Shown here piece after piece: positions 10,665 to 20,286 of a stretch of 64,000 bases of DNA. The notes beneath the pieces are model-generated. The model was not told the DNA's origin. It made no database searches and was given only the letters and a program-made list of their open reading frames with translations. This DNA is from Darksidea phi (Eukaryota; Ascomycota; Dothideomycetes; Pleosporales; Lentitheciaceae): positions 62,001 to 126,000 of the forward strand of contig JASJFT010000024.1 in NCBI GenBank assembly GCA_030770425.1. Direction: 5' to 3'. The position numbers and the translations under genes were made by a program. The first letter of the stretch is position 1. Each line of letters opens with the position of its first letter.

Positions 10665-11991
10665 ATTGCTCTGGACCACCATTCCCGCCCACTTTATCGG
10701 CTATCACATGCTGATACTTGGCAAAGCGAACCGCAGTCGCCGCTAGCCGATCAGCTAGCACGTACCGAACGCTGGAGGATGGACGCACCAATGACAACTG
10801 TACACGGTTATGAACTGTACTATCATGCTATAGGCACCAATATTTGGCTTTCTCAAATGGTGGGGCTTTCTCATATACGTATGGCCATCGTCCCCGGATG
10901 GATTTCACGGGTTTTCACGGCATGACATGATGACATGATCAGACCACCCCGTGGGGGTTTGGGCACTAATTACCTCGAGCCATGGTCACGCGCAAGGCGC
11001 CACGTCAGACGCCGGTAAGTAAGCCTCCTCGCACAGTCTTTAATCTGTTCTTGTTGGTAATCTTATCGGTGTTGTCAGCTCCTTCTTTGCTTCAACTCGG
11101 CAGGATTCAGTGTACATCACCGGACGTCGTTCTCAATCATCACCTCTTCTAACATCGAAGCCGAAAAGGCAAGAGTTGTATTCATCTATGAGCTCTAAAT
11201 ATCTAATAGATTAGCTAGACGAACCTACTCTCGCTCGCCATGACGCACGCAACTACTACCCCTCCAAACGCCGCTGCAAATCCCAAAGCACCACATGGTG
11301 AGAAGCCTCGCGACACCCGTGCACAGCCTTGGAAAGTGTTGTGGGAGAAAGGCAATGACAAGGTCCCTTGGGATGGGAGAGACCTCGTTCACATCACCGA
11401 GAAGAACAAAACTGTTTTCTGCGGAGACGGTTGTAGTCCACATCTAGCAGCCTAAAGGTGGCATTCCATGATGGAGTATTTGACATATTCTTCTATCTAC
11501 ATTACAACACTCTCTGGTCGTCGAGTGGGTATTTAACAGGCTATGGGGAGGCTGTATTGCGAGCCTTTCGAATGCAGAGAATGCCCATCTAGCTTGGATT
11601 TGATGATTTGTGAACACCTAAAGTCACAAGCAAACTTCTCCTAGTTATTCGTTTTTCTTCTTTTTCCGGTGTTATGGGGAAACCCAAATGAGGAAAAGCC
11701 ATAGGTGCAAGTAGCCCACGCATACGAGGAACAGCAAATTCCTCAAGGCTCTTGGGGATGACGAGATTTCATGACATAATGCTTTAATTTTGATGGGATA
11801 GCCATGCAGGTGGGCTGAGAGCGCCACAAAAAGTCGAACTATCACATCAGACCACATCAGCCTTTTTCTCGAGCCTAGTGGCAGTTACGGAAACCCAGAT
11901 AAAGCTCCAAGATGGCACCAATAATCCTATCTTGTGACACCAAGGCAGCTAGCCCAAAACTTTTGTTTCATTCCTCGAGAGTCCAGCGACC
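10665..11991. other. Intergenic with one weak small ORF
   Basis: Nothing firmly supported. A 71-codon frame at 11240-11455 (+), beginning after a CGCC context and reading MTHATTTPPNAAANPKAPHG..., is low-complexity at its start and has no relative I can name. It may be spurious. Confidence 0.35.
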
Positions 11992-13092
11992 ATGATGGGC
12001 ATCAATCAGATTGCACAGTTTCACTACTTCAAATGGGAGGATAAGTTCAAGAACGTTAAGCCCTACGTGCTCCTCATGGACAAACCGGAAGGATTTGAGG
12101 ATTTCCCTGAAACTAATTTCGGTGTGGAAGTAGGACCGGAAGAAGTGGTTGTCGACGTCCGTGGCTCCGAGGCGGAATACGGTCTCGATACGCAGGGCTT
12201 CGCTGTTCGGAAGAAGCTTCTAGATCAAGACCAATTCGACGAAAGTACAGTTGCTGAGAAGTACCTTCCTGCAATGGAAAGAGTGCTGAAGGATGAGTTC
12301 GGTGAATCCACAGAGGTGTACTTTTTTGACTGGAGGGTGTGGCTCATCTCTCCGTTTCGCAGCGTACCAGATCATTCTGCTGACGAAGAAAGATGCGTTC
12401 GAATGACCCAATTCAAACCAACCTCGATCCTGGTGTCACCATTGACTTGACCAGCACTAGCTTGCGCCTGACGCCGTTGAAGTTGGTACATGTAGGCAAG
12501 TGAGCAAACTGTAAGCTCGCTAACCTCCAATAATATCTGTGTAGACCAGAGTCCCCAGGGTGCTATCAACAGGGTGAACTATCACATGGGAGGAAGAGCC
12601 GACTCCTTGTTAAAAGGGCGAGTGAGAGTCATCAAGTACTGCATCCTTGTGGCATTGTTGAATGCCCTCAAATCCCTCAGCACAGTTTATGCTAACATTG
12701 TGCTTTTCAGTATATGGCGGCCTATCATCGATGTTATCGAGGATTGTCCTCTCGCGGTGTGCGATGGAACGTCGGTACCACTCGAGAGTTGCGTCACGGC
12801 CGATTTCGTCCGGAAACAATACGTTGGGGAGAGCTTACACCCACTCCCACATGGAAAATACCGATGGTACTACCTGAATGAGCAGACAAAAGATGAACTG
12901 CTTCTGCTCAAGATGTACGATTCGGACGAAACGGTTGGAGCTAGATGTCCGTATCCAATTCCTTGAAGGCCAAGATGAAAACTAAAGACGCCGTTAGGGT
13001 GCCCTCATGCCGCCTTTACGACTCCCAACCACAGTCAGATCAAGAAACCGAGAGAGAGTATTGAAGTGAGGGCTTTGGTTTTCACTACATGA
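11992..13092 (+). CDS. CmcJ/AsaB-like oxidoreductase (GA4-desaturase-like family)
   Basis: Five exons: 11992-12336, 12393-12495, 12545-12635, 12711-12946, 12998-13092 (289 aa). The family, found in many fungal metabolite clusters, is annotated as hydroxylase/desaturase of the CmcJ/AsaB type. Diagnostic pieces appear in order: QFHYFKWEDKFKNVKPY near the start, NFGVEVGPEEVVVDVRG, FDWR, VNYHMG, IWRPIIDVIEDCPLAVCDG, YRWYYLNEQTKDELLLLKMYDSD, and the closing CPHAAF...PRESIEVRALVF. Intron 2 (12496-12544) is GC-AG: only a GC donor (G/GCAAGT) restores the frame into QSPQGAINRVNYHMG. The gene is convergent with a broken SDR gene 38 bp away. Substrate unknown; probably a tailoring enzyme. Confidence 0.85.
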
Positions 13093-13129
13093 TCGGCTTA
13101 TGGAATTAGTAGTGCCGTAGTTCAGTCTC

Positions 13130-14081
13130 TCAAGACGCCGCTCTGAACCCATTCAGTTTGTCAACTTTCAATTTGTACAATCTTTCCGCCCGGATTCTCC
13201 CGTTGTCTTTCGAAGCTTCCTGAATCATATCCTCCAGATCATCCTCGGCATCTATGAAGAGTCCGCTGAGTACTTCTGTGTCTGCACGTGCAGCTAAAGC
13301 AACGCAAGTTGCAGCAACAAGTTTGGGAGAGGTTGAACACGAAGCCTCCAAGAACCGGCGGAACGAACCAATCTCGGGTCGCCTTTGCAGGACACGAGCG
13401 CTGGTGACGTGCTCTCCTTTGGTCAAATCGGTTGCCACGTTTCCGGGTTGAACGACAAATGTCTTTACGCCCTTGCCTCTTATCTCTTCTTCCAAACATT
13501 GGTGAAATCGCAATAATGCCCGTCTTGGAAGCCCCGTAAGCGGACATGAATGGGAAGTTGAAGCAACAATTTCTGCTGCCAATGGTGATAATGACACCAC
13601 GGCCTCTTTCTTGCATCCCAACTAGGAGATGATGCGTGAGTGTAACAGGAGCGCGGAAATTGACCTCAAAAACATGCCACCAATCTGAAAGCTCGGTTTC
13701 ATCTTCAAACGGTGTAATTCTGTCAATACCAGCATTGTTCACAAGAATGTCGATCTCTCCAAGCGTCTCACGGATTTCAACTACAATTGTAGCAATCCTC
13801 TTGTCGTCAGCCAGATCTGCCGTTACTGCGATCGCGCGGCGTCGATAAGTGCGCACAATCTCGTCAACCAGAGTTGTGAGCTTGTCTGTGGATCGTGACA
13901 AGCAAGCCACATTTGCACCAGCCTGTGCAAAGGCTAAAGCGATGCTCCTTCCAATACCGCGGCTGGCACCAGTGACCAGAACATTATATCCATTAAGAGA
14001 ATTTTCGTAGTGACGGGGATCGATGAAATTGTAGATATTGTGGTAGGGTGGTTTCTCCGCATTTGTGCTGTTTTCTGCCAT
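13130..14081 (-). pseudogene. Short-chain dehydrogenase/reductase broken by a one-base frameshift
   Basis: The first part (14081 to about 13520) is a normal classical SDR: TGASRGIGRS nucleotide motif, DILVNNAGID, and the YGASK active-site Tyr/Lys. Right after SAYGASKT the frame must shift by one base, at a G run on the minus strand (13519-13521 on the plus strand), to continue as ALLRFHQCLEEEIRGKGVKTF..QPGNVATDL and reach a natural end at 13130. No GT-AG intron fits. Either one G was gained and the gene is dead, or this is a sequence error. Corrected length would be about 317 residues. It is convergent with the CmcJ-like gene; together they look like a remnant of a small biosynthetic locus. 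Confidence 0.8.
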
Positions 14082-14314
14082 CTTGTGACCGCCTGAGGGA
14101 GGGGAATTATGTGAAGTATTATCGCATCAAGGCGGATGTCACAAGGCGGAGGCTAAATAATGTGAGCATTGAAGGATGCACAAGGAGATTGTTCATTGGA
14201 GTGCAAATGAAGTTGATAGTGTGTCTGTTTTCCGTGCAAGACGGAGAGTGGCCTGCAGATAGATGTACATGAGAGATGACTAATTCTCGAGTCATGTGAC
14301 TAATACCTGCCCAA
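14082..14314. other. Short intergenic region upstream of the broken SDR
   Basis: Probable promoter of the minus-strand SDR. No gene seen. Confidence 0.4.
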
Positions 14315-14669
14315 TAACGTGTTCCACCAGTCCTTGGAGCCACACCAGTCCTCGCGAAAATCGTACCCTGCTATCTCAACAACGCCGTAATAATAAGTTC
14401 TAAGATTTTAAAACTAGCTTTCTGTGCCCAATTTAAGGCTTTGTTTTGATAGAATAAGTGATTTATTAAGTACATCTTGAGAACCAGCAATTTTGCCATA
14501 TTTGGGGGCCAAAATCTTGATATCTCAATACTGGATAGGGATATTACTCTAAGACTTGAATATAGGTCCTATAATATGTATTCAAGTCTAGATACCGACT
14601 TTCAGACTTTATTAATGAGGCGTTGAGATAGCAGGGTACAATTTTCGCGATTTTTGGTGGAACACGTTA
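14315..14669. mobile_element. MITE-like element with terminal inverted repeats, TA flanks
   Basis: The left end TAACGTGTTCCACCA and right end TGGTGGAACACGTTA are exact inverted repeats. The homology continues inward: CGCGAAAATCGTACCCTGCTATCTCAAC on the left matches the complement of GTTGAGATAGCAGGGTACAATTTTCGCG on the right. The left arm carries about 20 extra bases (from 14330) that the right arm lacks. The element is about 355 bp, has no coding capacity, and starts and ends with TA, as for Tc1/mariner/pogo-class insertions. An inner hairpin (AGACTTGAATA.../...TATTCAAGTCT, about 14554-14592) lies near its right half. Confidence 0.8.
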
Positions 14670-15517
14670 ACGTTACCGGCTTACTAATTAAAAATGGTCT
14701 CGCCTATCGCTTCACACTTCATCTTCGTATCAGCCCATGGTACGATAGATTTTGCAGACGGAAGCGGCATGATCAAAATGTCTTGACTGATGCTCGATAG
14801 CTCGGTGATGAGGCTGGCGGAATACGGCGACTGCGCCGGTTAGAGGATGTGGTCGGGGCTGGGTGAAACGGCAAATCCGTGACTCAGGAATAGCTATGGG
14901 CAGGCAGGAAGGAATAATCTTCCGATGTCATTTGCTGGGCGGCGAAACTCTGTCGAAAATTCTGGCGAGGGATGGCGTGGCTTGCGAAAAGACCAGCATT
15001 TTTTCAAATAACATGGCATCTTCTACATTGCATCTTTCTTAATCCCGGAAACAGACTGTCAGGCTTGTGTGCAGCGTAGTAATGAGGTGAATTGCATTGA
15101 TTGCTAACGAAGGTATCTAGCTTCCAATATATAGATGTGAGCATGCTAGGCATCTACATCTTAGCGTAGGCAGCAGCAGGCAGTAATGTACACGGTGCTT
15201 GTTCCCTGAGTCAGTGTCAACACCAACGGCTGTTCGGAAGCTTCACACAGACGCACGAAGGATGCAATACCCCGACTCCTCAGTAGTAGAACCTGCTATT
15301 CCATCCCGCTGCGGTCGAACCGCAAACACACGATCATAACATCCCTCTATCGTTGCAATTCCGCCCCGCCTAATCCAATCTCCATCTGCGCTCCCACGCA
15401 CCCCCGCCACGAGCTATCAACCCCTAGACTCGGAACAAATACCCACGCATCACCACGCACCTCCCCCATCGTATCCCTCCCACTTCCTCCCCGGCACAAA
15501 CTCCCTCGCCTCACCCC
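14670..15517. other. Intergenic, C-rich toward the right
   Basis: No gene recognised. From about 15360 the plus strand becomes very C-rich. This marks the start of the GC-rich block that extends to about 19 kb. Confidence 0.4.
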
Positions 15518-15964
15518 TCAACGCCCCGGTCCTGTTCCCATCCCCGAACCCACCCAAAGACCCCCCCAGCCCACCCCAGGCCCCTCACCCCAAACCGAGC
15601 TTACACTGTCGTTCCTCCCCCCGGCCCACGACGCCCCCCTGGACTCCGCTCTCGACCGCATTCCTGCGCCCGTCCACGGCGCTCCAGGAGGCGACACCTG
15701 CGATCCCATTCCCGCACTCCCACACGGAGACCCTGGAGCCGCGTCCCTTCCGTGCCCACCATCCGCCCCTCCGCCTCCCACAGCGGCCTGTATATCCGCC
15801 GCTCCGCGTTGCGCGGGCGCGACCTCCGCCGGACGGCGTGCGACGCCCAGCCCAGGGAGAAAGCGCGTGGGTTCGTCGTAGTTGAAGCCGCCAGCGGCCC
15901 AAGCGGCGCCGTGACCGATGCCTTGGACGGCGCGCCAGGCGTCGAGGGATGGGGGCGGGGGCAT
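15518..15964 (-). CDS. Hypothetical protein, possibly frameshifted
   Basis: An ATG at 15964 follows a convincing pyrimidine-rich leader and a TATA-like GAATATATACCCC about 150 bp upstream. The first ~35 codons (MPPPPSLDAWRAVQGIGHG, then FNYDEPTRF) look coding. After that the annotated frame becomes low-complexity Gly/Ala/Arg (total 149 aa), while the neighbouring frame takes on strongly G/C-ending codons and reads SLGWASHAVRRRSRP...RRIYRPLWEAEG. This suggests a one-base shift near 15850. No family recognised. The shift fits the pattern of lesions across this GC-rich block. Confidence 0.35.
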   Translation of the reverse strand: MPPPPSLDAWRAVQGIGHGAAWAAGGFNYDEPTRFLPGLGVARRPAEVAPAQRGAADIQAAVGGGGADGGHGRDAAPGSPCGSAGMGSQVSPPGAPWTGAGMRSRAESRGASWAGGRNDSVSSVWGEGPGVGWGGLWVGSGMGTGPGR

Positions 15965-16104
15965 TGCGTGGGCTTTTGATGAGGATAAATAGTACCCAAT
16001 TTGGGAAACAAAGAGTGTTTGAAAAGAGAGAGTATAGTATAAGCTGTAGGTAGACGTTGAGTGGGTGGTAGGGTGGAGGTCGGAGGGTGGGTGGCTAGCC
16101 CAAG

Positions 16105-16411
16105 GCTGGGGTATATATTCCAGCAGAACAAGTGAAGAAAAAACCAGAAGCACGCTCTTCTCGCCCGGTGAAGAAAAGGCGTGAGAAGTTGGACTTGGGT
16201 GGTGGTGGGCTTTCATATGTGACTGCAGCATCGTGCTGTGCCTCGCCAGAAAACGGGAAACAGAAATCGGAGCCGCTGAGCATTTACCGCCCACCGAAAT
16301 CCAACAATGCAACCAGAGTGAAGAACTAAGAATAGAAGCTTGCAATCAATGGCGTTGCTGGAAACTGTTTTCTGGAATTGACTGCGGCGAAGGGGAGTGT
16401 CGGTGCTCACC
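16105..16411 (-). repeat. Tandem duplication unit 1 (promoter-like, about 305 bp)
   Basis: On the minus strand the unit runs from GGTGAGCACC through a block with GATTGTTGG-like, GGGCGG and GGCTCCG...CCCGTTTTC...GGCGAGG to a TATA-like GAATATATACCCC. The same order recurs in 16450-16749. This copy lies directly upstream of the ORF that starts at 15964 and may supply its promoter. Confidence 0.6.
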
Positions 16412-16449
16412 TCTGCGAGCCGGGGCTACCCAGCAGCCGTATCCGCGAG

Positions 16450-16749
16450 AGGCGGGTATATATTCTGGGGGGCAGGTGAAGGGAAGAGCAAGAGCTGTCT
16501 CCTCTCCGTATAGTGAAGAGAAGAGCAAGGGAAGTTGAGGGCTTCATCAGTGACGGCTCCCGATGCCGCACCTCGCCCAAAAACGAGAAACGGGAATCAG
16601 AAAACGGAGCCGTTGGGGATTGCCGCCCATCAGGAACCAACAATCTACCCAGAAACAAGAACCTAGAAAGGGAATTTTGCTATCAGGATTGTTGCTATGG
16701 CCTGCTTTCCGTAATCAATTACCGAGGAAGGGTATACCAGCACTCACCT
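16450..16749 (-). repeat. Tandem duplication unit 2 (promoter-like, about 300 bp)
   Basis: This is a diverged direct copy of 16105-16411. It also begins GGTGAGTGCTGG (minus strand) and ends in GAATATATACCCG. Shared internal blocks include TTGTTGG, GGGCGG, ACGGCTCCG, CCCGTTT and GGGCGAGG. Each copy starts with a splice-donor-like GAG/GTGAG, so the unit may comprise the beginning of an intron plus a promoter. Confidence 0.6.
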
Positions 16750-16872
16750 CCGCCCTCCACGCCAAACCCTAGGGACATCCAGGCGGTCAAAGCACGACCA
16801 ACCCCAAGACAAGCCGACCTCTCGGTCATACACCCGTCACAGCTCGTCCCTCTTCCACATATCCGCATCCGC

Positions 16873-17992
16873 TCACGCCTCCGCACTCGCCGGCCTCTTA
16901 ACATCCTCAAACTCCTCCTCCTCAAACCTCTCCACCATCTCCGCCTCCTCGTCGAGCCCCACGCCCCGGGCGCCCTCGCTCTCCTCATACCACTCGTTGG
17001 ACGCCCACTCGACGACATGCTCCTTCGCCGTCTCGCTCATCGAGTAGTACCCGGGGTTGTTCCGCGGCTCGAACATGCTCATGTGCGCCCACGTCTCCGC
17101 AATGCTCTTGTCGTTAACAGCAGGGAGGAAGAAGCCGCGCAGCTCGCCCTTGGGCAGGTTGCAGAACGTGCTCTCGCGGCCGGGCATTTTGCCGGTCCAC
17201 GCCTGCTTGCCCTGCGCGTCGACGGCGTGCCCGAGCGTCGTGTATATGTTGGAAAAGCCGATAGCGTGAGATGCAGACAGCGCGGCGACGGCCGCGAGCC
17301 GCTTCTTCAGCTCCTCGGGCCGCGCGAGCGCGCCTATGAACTCCAGGTGCGACGTCGCCCACCCGACGCCCTCGGAGATCTGCTCACGCTTCATGTACGC
17401 GGCCGTACTTCTGCCACAGCGGCGCGGCAGGGAGCATCCTGCTCGCGTCGACGGCGCCGCTCTCGGCCGCCTTGCCGCCGCATCCAAACGCGCCCACCAG
17501 ATTCGAGTACGCGGCGTCGGCGGAGCTGGCCGTGTTCCAGTGCTTCTCCGCGCCGTGAGCCACAATGCCCGGCGCGATGCCGAGGTAGGGCGTGTCGAAG
17601 GCGAGGATGCCCTGGATGTAGGAACATGAGGCGGCTCGCGTCGGGCAGCGACAATGTCGAGTGGGCGGCGGAGTCGAGCGGGGAGCGGATGGGCTGCTCG
17701 TTGGCGATGGAGAGCAGCCTGCAGGCAGGTCAGCGCGGCGCGCGGCCATTCCTTGAAGCGCGCGACGCACTCGTGCAGGTCGCCGCGCGTCTCATACTTT
17801 GGGTAGGTGACGGCCAGCACCGTGACCTTGGGCAGGGCGTGCTGCAGCACGGCCTTGAGGTGCGAGGGGAAGTTGCCAAACGTGCCGTCGCCGCCATGCA
17901 CTGCGTCAGCGACCTCGCGCGCACGCACACAGGCTGGCCGGGTCTCGCACCTTGAAGCCGTGGATAAAGCACAGTAGCAGCGTCTTCTTCAT
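16873..17992 (-). pseudogene. DUF676-type alpha/beta hydrolase, catalytic core deleted
   Basis: The start MKKTLLLCFIHGFK is at 17992. After a GTGCGA...GACGCAG gap it resumes one base out of phase as GGDGTFGNFPSHLKAVL and [22 protein letters not shown] (about 17757). The segment that should hold the nucleophile motif GHSMGG is missing. The next recognisable piece ([13 protein letters not shown]) follows a lone branch/acceptor, then another phase change leads to [29 protein letters not shown] further loss occurs before [22 protein letters not shown]. The C-terminal part (HAIGFSNIYTTLG, HMSMFEPRNNPGYY) is open to 16873. Relatives are lipase-like hydrolases. Without the catalytic Ser this copy cannot be active. 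Confidence 0.75.
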
Positions 17993-18049
17993 GCTGGGCC
18001 CGTGGAGGTTTCCTGCACGGCGGGTTGCGGCGACGGGAGCTGGCCCCCC

Positions 18050-18991
18050 GCCGTCACCTTCGATACCGACGCTTATCGATACGGGATGCGATTGGAAAGC
18101 TTCTTGGATTGCTGCACCTTGTGCACGTACTGTCATCGACACGGCGACGGCGAAGGTGCCGCCGCCGCCACCGCTGAGCGCCCAGTACACCGTCTGTAGT
18201 AACCGCTTCCCATTCCAGGACATTGTCCGCGCCGAAACCATATGCACCAGAGAGAAACGAGTGGCCGTGGTCGGACTCGAACGACACCTGCACCAATGCG
18301 GACGGCCGCACCGGTATAGTATGACGAATTGTATGTCTTTATGACAATCTTGGAGTTCAGATTATGCACCCATAGCGAGAGGGCGCCCTTGCCAGTCGAC
18401 TTGCCGACGAAATCATGGCCCGAGTTCTTCACCGTCAGGCGGACATTGTGGCTCTGTGCAAAGGCCAGACCCGCTTGAACGTCTGTTACGGAGCGCACAT
18501 CGATCGAGTACCTGGCATAGTTTCCGAGGCTGCAGCGAGCCGGGGGGTCGCTGAATGGTGTGCACGAGTTGTTTTGGAACCAAGTGGACATGAATTCGCC
18601 GGGCACTGGGACACTGCAACAACTGTGCCATCAGCATCTAGTTGCATACTGGTAGAACCGATCTAGGGAACACCCACACGAGAGAGGCCAACCCCCATTC
18701 ACTTTTCAGTTTACTGCACTGGGCCTCATCGAAAGTGGGAGAATGGCACACGTGCCCGATGGGCACTGTTTCAATAAGTTTTCCGCTCACCGTCTGGTTC
18801 AACCGGGCCCACGCCTGTGGCTCTGGCCATTTTGCATCCCAGGGGACTGGCTTGCACTTTGGTGTAGGTGACTGGCGAGCATCAAGCGGGGCTGCACTGC
18901 AGAGCGCGGCGGGCAGGACTAGCGCTATAAGGAAACGACCATAATGAGCGTCTTGGGATCCCGTCCAAGGATATCGGCCAAGAAATACCAA
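18050..18991 (-). pseudogene. Secreted FAD-linked oxidase (BBE family), N-terminal half with deletions
   Basis: The N-terminus carries a signal-peptide-like stretch (FLIALVLPAALCSAAP), then KCKPVPWDAKWPE and IGHVCHSPTFDEAQC. An intron (about 18671 to 18610) leads to WFQNNSCTPF, RLTVKNSGHDFVGKSTGKGAL and SSYYTGAAVRIGAGV. The stretch expected to hold the second flavin-binding segment is missing, and the sequence jumps frame to HSFLSGAYGFGADNVLEWEAVTTDG. It jumps again to YWALSGGGGGTFAVAVSMTV. The rest of the protein, including the BBE domain, is absent: the frame runs straight into the start of the DUF676 gene. Lesions are clean short deletions rather than point stops. A BBE-domain remnant lies at 5635-5996, but a link between the two is unproven. 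Confidence 0.75.
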
Positions 18992-19405
18992 TGAAAGGGA
19001 TGGTAAGTCTTGAGCCGCTTAGAGGAACCTTGATGCATTCTATTATATACGAGTCTAAAGAAAAAGCCCGCTCCAGCCTTCCGCAGTCCACATCAGCACT
19101 CCATACGAATCAAGACATACCTTCGGCGTTTGAGCTTCTCCCGTAGGAATCACCAAATTACCATAGCTGAAGGGATCTGGGAACCCTGGCATACGCCTGA
19201 ACGTGCCCTGCGGCTTATTATGCGCCAAGAAAGCGATCACCCCTTTGGATAAGCCAGTGTACGCGCCGCTTTCAAACACCCCACTTAAACCCGTACGAGA
19301 ACGGTTGTTCAGCCCGCGCCATCAGGCAAGCCCAGCCCGATCGTGTTTGTGCGTTCTGCTCGGCTCTTCTGAACCTTTTAGCCCACTTTCTTATTTCCCA
19401 CCATC
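18992..19405. other. Divergent intergenic region between FAD-oxidase relic and SDR
   Basis: Likely promoter of the SDR at 19406. The leader just upstream is pyrimidine-rich. Short minus-strand frames here show no family signature. Confidence 0.4.
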
Positions 19406-20286
19406 ATGGCCACCCCTACGGTTGTCTTCATCACCGGTGCCGGAAGAGGTATGCGATGCGTCTTCACCCCCCTCTCATGCTGTCGTGTTGTCTGTATCAA
19501 ACTAACTCAAGCACCTCTCAGGCATTGGCAAGGGCTTGACCCAAGCCTACCTCCAACGTCCCAACCACATCGTGGTCGGAAGCATTCGTGATAGCACATC
19601 GCCAAGTTACGATGAGCTCAAGAAGTTGCCTGCCACTGATGGCTCTCGCCTGATACTCGTCACGCTCGAATCCTCCAAGCTTGAAGATCCCGCGAAGGCT
19701 ATCAGAGCAGCTGAGGAGGCCGGCATCACTCATATCGACATTGTCATCGCCAATGCAGGCATCTCACCTGCTCCGCGGCCACTCGAGTCGGCGGCACTCA
19801 ATGAGGTCTTCGACTCGCTTCAAGTCAACACCATCTCTCCCATTGCTCTCTACCAAGCTTCGAAACCCCTCCTTGAGAAGTCAGTGAAGCCCATCTGGAT
19901 CTCCATGAGTAGTGCTGCTGGTTCAATCACGAATCTGCCAAAGTATCAAGCTCACTGGATACTTGGCTATGGTATATCCAAGGCCGCCCTGGACTGGTTC
20001 ACTGTCGCTGTGCACGCGGCACACCCGAACTTCATTGCCTATGCCATCCACCCGGGTCTAGTTCAGACCGACCTCGGCAATTCAGGCGCAAAGATGCAAG
20101 GGCTGGAGAAGGCGCCCGTTACCCTTGAGAATAGCTGCGCTAAGATCATGGCTTCTGTAGGTGCTCTCGCCACTACGGCAATCTCGAGCACAGACCTAAC
20201 GTTATATACAGGCCGATAACGCTACCCGCGAGAAGACTTCTGGCAAGTTTTTCAACGTCATTGATGACAGTGAGCTGCCTTGGTAA
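19406..20286 (+). CDS. Short-chain dehydrogenase/reductase (nor-1/sniffer-like ketoreductase)
   Basis: Three exons: 19406-19448, 19522-20156, 20212-20286 (250 aa); introns are GTATGC...TCTCAG and GTAGGT...ATACAG. All parts of the SDR fold are present: VVFITGAGRG/IGKG cofactor motif split by intron 1, IDIVIANAGIS, the active-site region IWISMSSAAGSI and YGISKAALDWF (Tyr and Lys), IHPGLVQTDLG after it, and the short C-terminal exon ending FFNVIDDSELPW. Closest in style to fungal ketoreductases such as the norsolorinic acid reductase family. NADPH-dependent reduction of a keto group is expected; substrate unknown. It is the only intact gene between two pseudogenised oxidases (FAD oxidase and P450). 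Confidence 0.88.

Noticed and set aside
15965..16345. Upstream extension of the minus-strand frame beginning MQASILSSSLWLHC
   Set aside because: It runs through the duplicated promoter-like unit and its TATA-like sequence. The ATG at 15964 after a pyrimidine-rich leader is the better start.
16513..17955. 480-codon plus-strand frame, the longest plus-strand frame in the 15-19 kb block
   Set aside because: It is antisense to the DUF676 relic, whose protein motifs are on the minus strand. Its Arg/Leu-rich composition is what a GC-rich complement yields.
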